Assembly: GCA_030606585.1 (NCBI GenBank)
Contig: JAUWGD010000056.1
Span: 1 to 10,188 of the forward strand
Length of the DNA: 10,188 nt
Reading direction: 5' to 3'
Source: Dehalococcoidales bacterium
Lineage (GTDB): Bacteria; Chloroflexota; Dehalococcoidia; Dehalococcoidales; RBG-16-60-22
Positions 6,065 to 10,188 of the stretch are shown in pieces. A program made the translations under genes and the position numbers. Below the pieces are notes generated by a model, which had not been told where the DNA came from, did no database searches, and was given only the letters and a program-made list of their open reading frames with translations. The number at the start of each line of letters is the position of its first letter. Position 1 is the first letter of the stretch.

Positions 6065-6086
6065 ATACTGCTGTATGTACAGGTAT
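6065..6086 (+). promoter_or_regulatory. Possible hairpin in the rpoB leader RNA
   Basis: ATAC (6065-6068) can pair with GTAT (6083-6086), and CTGT (6071-6074) with ACAG (6079-6082), leaving a two-base bulge (TG) and a four-base loop. It has no following U-tract, so it is not an intrinsic terminator. Its function, if any, is unknown. Confidence 0.3.
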
Positions 6087-6139
6087 GTCTTCTTTCTGAA
6101 TGATAGCATTTAAAACACGAGAATTGCCGCATTTTTTCT

Positions 6140-6145
6140 AAGGAG
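6140..6145 (+). promoter_or_regulatory. rpoB ribosome-binding site
   Basis: AAGGAG lies five bases before the ATG at 6151. It is a near-perfect Shine-Dalgarno and fixes the rpoB start. Confidence 0.8.
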
Positions 6146-6150
6146 TAGAG

Positions 6151-9100
6151 ATGGTATTAGCATCGCCAGCGCCCACACCCGAGTCGAAATCCCCGGTTCC
6201 ACGCAAGTCTTACGCCAAGCTGCCCCATGTTCTTGACGTACCCAATCTGATCAAGGTTCAGCTCGATTCCTTCCAGAGATTCCAGGAAGAAGGGCTGAAA
6301 CAGCTGCTTGAAGAGATAACCCCTATCAAAGACCTTACCGGCAACAGGCTGGAACTCGGCTTTATAGCTTATGAGTTCCGCGAGCCGCGCCCGGGGCATT
6401 CCGAGCAGGAGTGCCACGAACGCGACCAGACATTTTCCGCCCCCCTGTACGTCAAGGTACGGCTGCTTGTCAAAGAAACCGGAGAGATCAAAGAGCAGGA
6501 CCTATTCTTTGGTGATATCCCGCTGATGACCGCCAAAGGCACCTTCATTACCAGCGGGGCCGAACGGGTGGTCGTCAGCCAGCTGCTGCGCTCACCGGGT
6601 GTTTACTTTACGAGTGAAGAAGACCCGTCGTCCGGTCGGGACCTATGCCAGGCGAAATTAATCCCCACCCGCGGGGCCTGGCTGGAGTTCGAGACCAGCA
6701 ACCGGAATGTAATATCGGCTAAAATAGACGGTAAACGCAAGATTCCCATCACCACCCTCCTGCGCGCCATCGGCTACGGCAGCGACGAGGAACTGCTCAA
6801 GCTCTTTACGAAAGAGGACAGCTCCGACTATAACTTTATCAGCACGACGCTGGACCGCGAGCCGAACATCACAGATGAAAAAACGGCACTTATCGATATC
6901 TACAAGAAGCTGCACCCCGGCGAGCTTCCCTCTCTCGATAATGCCAGAAAGCTGATAAAGAACCTGTTCTTCGACCCGGCACGCTATGACCTGGGCAATG
7001 TCGGCCGTTATAAACTAAACAAGCGATTAGCCCTTGATGTCAGCCTGAAGGAACGAACCCTCACCCGTGAAGACATCGTCGAGATAGTACGACACATCAT
7101 CATGATTGATAACGGGCAGGACTCCGGTGATGATATTGACCACCTCGGCAACCGGCGGGTACGCACCGTCGGCGAACTGGTACAAACCCAGTTCCGCATC
7201 GGCTTCCTGCGCCTGGAACAGGTAGTCAGGGAACGCATGAGCATTATCGGCACCGAGGCGGTTACCCCCAGCGCCCTGGTCAATATACGCCCCATCGTGG
7301 CCGCTGTCAGGGAGTTCTTCGGCGGTTCGCAGCTATCCCAGTTCATGGACCAGACCAATCCGCTGGCGGAACTAACTCACAAGCGCCGACTGTCGGCCAT
7401 GGGCCCCGGAGGACTATCACGTGACCGCGCCGGATTCGAAGTAAGAGACGTCCACTTCTCCCACTACGGGCGTATCTGCCCTATCGAGACACCGGAAGGG
7501 CCGAACATCGGACTCATCGGCTCTCTGGCTACGTACAGCATCATTAACGATTACGGATTCATCGAAACGCCGTACCGCAAGGTTATCAGTGAGATAAGAA
7601 ACAAGGACGAGCATCTCGCCGGCAGAACGGTCACGGAGGCGGTTAAAGACGAAAGCGGTAAAACCATGGCAAGGGCCGATACCGTTATTACCCCGCAGCT
7701 TGCCGCTAAAATATCAAAACTGAAGTCCCGGAAAATTAAAGTCGTCCCCTTCGTATCCGGTGAAATTATCTATCTCCCGGCAGACGAGGAAGACAAATAT
7801 ATCATCGCTCAGGCAAACGCCCCGCTAGATGAGAACAACCAGTTTAAAGAAAAAAGAATCGAAGCCAGGCTGGGTGACGGCTACATTCTGGAAACACCCG
7901 ATAAAATGGAATTAATGGATGTTTCACCCAAGCAGGTGGTCAGCGTCGCCACTGCCCTGACGCCCTTCCTGGAACACAACGATGCCAACCGGGCCTTGAT
8001 GGGCGCCAATATGCAGCGCCAGGCGGTACCCCTTCTTTGCCCCGAGGCGCCCCTGGTAGCTACCGGTATGGAAATGGAGGCCGCCAAGCACAGCCGGCAG
8101 GTAATCTTCGCGGAGAGCGCCGGTGTGGTAACGGAACTCGCCGGTAATATCGACGAAAAATTTAACACGAAATACCGCATTGTTATCACGCGGGACAAGG
8201 GCGGTGAGGACGTATACGAACTGATGAAGTTCGTCCGTACCAATCAGGGAACCTGTATCAACCAGCGACCTCTGGTGAATAAGGGCGACCACGTCGAGGT
8301 GGGGCAGTTGCTGTCCGATAGCTCCGCCACCGAGAACGGCGAGCTGGCGCTGGGACAGAATGTAACGGTGGCTTTCATGAGCTGGGAGGGCTATAACTTT
8401 GAGGATGCCATTATACTCAGCAGCCGCATGGTTGAGGAAGATATGTTCACCTCGATTCACATCAACAAACACGAGGTGGAAGCCCGCGATACCAAGCTGG
8501 GACCGGAAGAAATTACCCGTGATATACCCAATGTCGGCGAGGAAAGCCTGCGTGAACTGGACGAAGACGGCATTATCCGCATCGGCGCCGAAGTTAGACC
8601 GGACGATACGCTGGTAGGCAAGATTACCCCGAAAGGCGAGACGGAACTGTCCGCTGAGGAAAAACTACTCCGAGCTATCTTCGGTGAGAAAGCCAGAGAG
8701 GTTAAAGACACCTCTCTGAGAGTCCCTCACGGCGAGTGGGGCAAGGTAATCAATGTAAAAGTCTACACGCGTAAAGACAGCAAAAACGGCGGCGATGACC
8801 TGCCTGCCGGGGTCAACCAGTGGGTACAGGTCTGGATTGCTCAGAAACGCCGGGTATCCGTCGGCGACAAGCTGGCGGGAAGACACGGCAACAAGGGCGT
8901 TATCTCCATCATCGCCCCCAAAGAAGATATGCCCTTCCTGCCCGACGGCACGCCGGTAGATATCATCCTCGACCCCATCGGCGTCCCTTCGCGCATGAAT
9001 ATCGGCCAGGTACTGGAAACCCATCTGGGCTGGGCTGCCCAGGTACTGGGCTTCCGGGCGCTTACCCCGGTCTTTGACGGCGCCGATGATATGGCCATTG

Positions 9101-9915
9101 AGGACGCCCTGTGCCGGGCCTGGATTGTCCAGCAATCGGGCGCGGTTGAACCCTCACCGACAAAAGACAAAGCACCGTATAAACAGGATGTAGCCAAGGA
9201 ATGGGTTAACAGCCACGACTACGATGGAGAGGCCGTTTTTGACGAATCCCTCCGGGGACAGGCAAGAGATATCGGCTTGCGGCTCTGGCTCGAAGAACTG
9301 AAGATACCCGGACACAACCTCAGCGCGGAGGAACTTGAAGAGGTTGTGGAAAAGGTAAATGCCGAAGGAAGATTTTCGCCGCCTACTTACGGCAAGATCA
9401 CCCTGCATGACGGACGCTCCGGTGAACCCTTCGACCAGCCGGTGACCGTCGGCAGTATCTACATGATGAAATTAATCCACCTGGTGGAAGATAAGGTCCA
9501 TGCCCGCTCCACCGGCCCGTACTCCCTGATTACGCAGCAACCTCTAGGCGGTAAGGCGCAGTTCGGCGGCCAGCGTTTCGGCGAAATGGAGGTTTGGGCG
9601 CTGGAAGCCTACGGCGCCGCTCATAACCTCCAGGAAATGCTGACAATAAAATCGGACGACGTTACCGGCCGGGCTAAAGCCTACGAGTCCATCATCAAAG
9701 GCGATGATATCCTTCAGCCCGGTGTGCCGGAATCGTTCAAGGTCCTCGTCAAGGAGTTACAGAGCCTGGGCCTTGCCCTCGAGGTGATAAACGAAGAAGA
9801 GCCCAAGATAGCTTCCGCAGAAGAAACGATGGAAGAAGCCTACAAACTGGAGGCAGAGCTTAAAGAAAGTGAAGAACCACGCTGGAGAGAGGTAGACGAA
9901 GATGTTCGAGATTAA
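6151..9915 (+). CDS. rpoB: DNA-directed RNA polymerase, beta subunit
   Basis: The complete 1254-aa beta subunit of RNA polymerase forms one pincer of the enzyme and half of its active centre. The rifampicin-site cluster I runs from about residue 391 to 417 (G-G-S-Q-L-S-Q-F-M-D400, H410, S415); the residues equivalent to E. coli D516, H526 and S531 are wild type. Next come E446-T-P-E-G-P-N-I-G-L, the block around R613-A-L-M-G-A-N-M-Q-R, and the catalytic segment G905-D-K907-L-A-G-R-H-G-N-K915-G, with both lysines present. H1117 lies in K-V-H-A-R-S-T-G and is followed by the Q-Q-P-L-G-G-K-A-Q-F-G-G-Q-R-F-G-E block (1129-1145). About 80 residues more than in E. coli or Bacillus lie between 979 and 1084. 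The C-terminal tail (about 1213-1254) is strongly acidic. The gene overlaps rpoC by 14 bp. Identification is certain. Confidence 0.98.
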   Translation: MVLASPAPTPESKSPVPRKSYAKLPHVLDVPNLIKVQLDSFQRFQEEGLKQLLEEITPIKDLTGNRLELGFIAYEFREPRPGHSEQECHERDQTFSAPLYVKVRLLVKETGEIKEQDLFFGDIPLMTAKGTFITSGAERVVVSQLLRSPGVYFTSEEDPSSGRDLCQAKLIPTRGAWLEFETSNRNVISAKIDGKRKIPITTLLRAIGYGSDEELLKLFTKEDSSDYNFISTTLDREPNITDEKTALIDIYKKLHPGELPSLDNARKLIKNLFFDPARYDLGNVGRYKLNKRLALDVSLKERTLTREDIVEIVRHIIMIDNGQDSGDDIDHLGNRRVRTVGELVQTQFRIGFLRLEQVVRERMSIIGTEAVTPSALVNIRPIVAAVREFFGGSQLSQFMDQTNPLAELTHKRRLSAMGPGGLSRDRAGFEVRDVHFSHYGRICPIETPEGPNIGLIGSLATYSIINDYGFIETPYRKVISEIRNKDEHLAGRTVTEAVKDESGKTMARADTVITPQLAAKISKLKSRKIKVVPFVSGEIIYLPADEEDKYIIAQANAPLDENNQFKEKRIEARLGDGYILETPDKMELMDVSPKQVVSVATALTPFLEHNDANRALMGANMQRQAVPLLCPEAPLVATGMEMEAAKHSRQVIFAESAGVVTELAGNIDEKFNTKYRIVITRDKGGEDVYELMKFVRTNQGTCINQRPLVNKGDHVEVGQLLSDSSATENGELALGQNVTVAFMSWEGYNFEDAIILSSRMVEEDMFTSIHINKHEVEARDTKLGPEEITRDIPNVGEESLRELDEDGIIRIGAEVRPDDTLVGKITPKGETELSAEEKLLRAIFGEKAREVKDTSLRVPHGEWGKVINVKVYTRKDSKNGGDDLPAGVNQWVQVWIAQKRRVSVGDKLAGRHGNKGVISIIAPKEDMPFLPDGTPVDIILDPIGVPSRMNIGQVLETHLGWAAQVLGFRALTPVFDGADDMAIEDALCRAWIVQQSGAVEPSPTKDKAPYKQDVAKEWVNSHDYDGEAVFDESLRGQARDIGLRLWLEELKIPGHNLSAEELEEVVEKVNAEGRFSPPTYGKITLHDGRSGEPFDQPVTVGSIYMMKLIHLVEDKVHARSTGPYSLITQQPLGGKAQFGGQRFGEMEVWALEAYGAAHNLQEMLTIKSDDVTGRAKAYESIIKGDDILQPGVPESFKVLVKELQSLGLALEVINEEEPKIASAEETMEEAYKLEAELKESEEPRWREVDEDVRD

Positions 9916-10188
9916 CGATTTTGATGCTGTCCGTATTTCACTGGCTTCGCCGGAGCAAATCAGGAGCTGGTCATACGGTGAAGTTACCAAGCCGGAGACC
10001 ATCAATTACCGCACGCTGAAACCGGAACGTGACGGACTCTTCTGCGAAAGAATTTTCGGCCCCACCAAGGACTTCGAATGTTACTGCGGCAAGTACAAGA
10101 GAATCCGCTACAAGGGCGTCATCTGCGACAAGTGCGGTGTGGAAGTCGCCCGCGCCAAGGTGCGCCGGGAACGCATGGGGCACATCGA
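9902..10188 (+). CDS. rpoC: DNA-directed RNA polymerase, beta' subunit, N-terminal fragment cut by window edge
   Basis: The first 95 codons of rpoC run off the right edge, in the +1 frame relative to rpoB. The peptide starts M-F-E-I-N-D-F-D-A-V and carries the conserved I-R-S-W-S-Y-G-E-V-x-K-P-E-T-I-N-Y-R segment (20-37), G45-L-F-C-E-R-I-F-G-P (45-54), and the beta' zinc-binding domain with Cys60, Cys62, Cys75 and Cys78 (equivalent to E. coli C70, C72, C85, C88). The ATG at 9902-9904 lies 14 bp before the end of rpoB. AGAGG at 9888-9892, inside rpoB, is nine bases upstream. Overlap and spacing suggest rpoC translation is coupled to rpoB, helping equal production of the two large subunits. The catalytic domain lies outside the window. 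Confidence 0.96.
   Translation, partial: MFEINDFDAVRISLASPEQIRSWSYGEVTKPETINYRTLKPERDGLFCERIFGPTKDFECYCGKYKRIRYKGVICDKCGVEVARAKVRRERMGHI

Larger units (their letters stand above)
5861..6150. other. Divergent nfeD/rpoB intergenic region
   Basis: This 290-bp non-coding stretch separates the divergent nfeD-like gene and rpoB. It is markedly more AT-rich than its surroundings. Going left to right it holds the nfeD extended -10, an A/T-tract block with an 8-bp inverted repeat (5916-5953), the rpoB -35/-10 (5972-6001), a 6-bp inverted repeat at the predicted start (6003-6017), a leader with a possible hairpin (6065-6086), and the rpoB Shine-Dalgarno (6140-6145). No ribosomal-protein gene or transfer-RNA gene is present. 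Confidence 0.7.

Noticed and set aside
6071..6082. CTGT-N4-ACAG resembling a LexA/SOS box
   Set aside because: The E. coli-type box has eight bases between half sites, not four, and other phyla use different boxes. It is more simply part of a small hairpin.
6016..6099. Possible 27-codon hydrophobic leader peptide in the rpoB leader
   Set aside because: The frame is open from ATG to TGA but has no Shine-Dalgarno and starts only about eight bases after the predicted transcription start. There is no codon run that would suggest attenuation.
5959..6130. Nine-base direct repeat AATTGCCGC at 5959-5967 and 6122-6130
   Set aside because: It is short, has only two copies and no promoter-related spacing. 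Probably chance.
7321..7410. Ala406 in the rifampicin-site cluster in place of E. coli Ser522
   Set aside because: Alanine at this place is common in Gram-positive RpoB, and the key resistance positions (D400, H410, S415) are wild type.
7924..8472. Minus-strand reading frame of 182 codons inside rpoB
   Set aside because: It lies wholly antisense to conserved rpoB coding sequence and shows no recognisable domain. It is best explained by codon structure of rpoB.
1..10188. Mobile elements, CRISPR arrays, tRNA or rRNA genes, toxin or defence genes
   Set aside because: None was found on reading either strand: no transposase motifs, terminal repeats, repeat-spacer arrays or RNA-gene signatures. 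All long intervals are occupied by core genes.

Overview
The window is bacterial chromosomal housekeeping DNA with tightly packed genes and a balanced to slightly GC-rich composition. The gene content points to Chloroflexota, most likely a Dehalococcoidia (Dehalococcoides/Dehalogenimonas-like) genome. The clues are a lineage-type RpoB with a long insertion before its C-terminal catalytic block, a divergent YchF-like protein, and rpoBC lying apart from the ribosomal-protein genes. This placement is inference from memory of those families; no search was run. No mobile element, CRISPR array, tRNA or rRNA gene, prophage gene or defence gene is visible.

Left block, minus strand, 1-3928. In transcription order: holA (DNA polymerase III delta, TTG start), a 55-bp gap, an alpha/beta hydrolase of the MhpC/BphD type, a ROK-family glucokinase-like gene, galU (UTP-glucose-1-phosphate uridylyltransferase), an 81-bp gap, and the first 23 codons of alaS (GTG start), cut by the window edge. 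Hydrolase, ROK kinase and galU are joined by two ATGA stop/start overlaps and look translationally coupled. ROK kinase and GalU fit a route from glucose to UDP-glucose; the hydrolase substrate is unknown. alaS appears to have its own promoter (TTGACA-N18-TACAAT).

Middle block, plus strand, 3929-5457. A divergent intergenic region carries a consensus-like promoter (TTGACA-N17-AATAAT). It drives a small helical protein of 79-80 aa (HEAT-like, no recognised family), followed 33 bp later by a divergent YchF/OLA1-type P-loop NTPase with a TGS domain. The 3' end of the ychF-like gene overlaps the 3' end of a convergent nfeD-like membrane-protein gene by 11 bp.

Right block, 5861-10188. A 290-bp AT-rich divergent region holds an extended -10 promoter for nfeD and an UP-element/TTGACA promoter for rpoB, with a leader of about 140 nt. 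rpoB (1254 aa) is complete. It overlaps rpoC by 14 bp, and only the first 95 codons of rpoC, including the four-cysteine zinc site, are inside the window.

The window is mostly ordinary core genome. The points most worth a second look are the altered switch motifs of the YchF-like protein, the small helical gene ahead of it, the RpoB insertion, and the regulatory architecture of the alaS and rpoB upstream regions. No convincing new multi-gene system is present.
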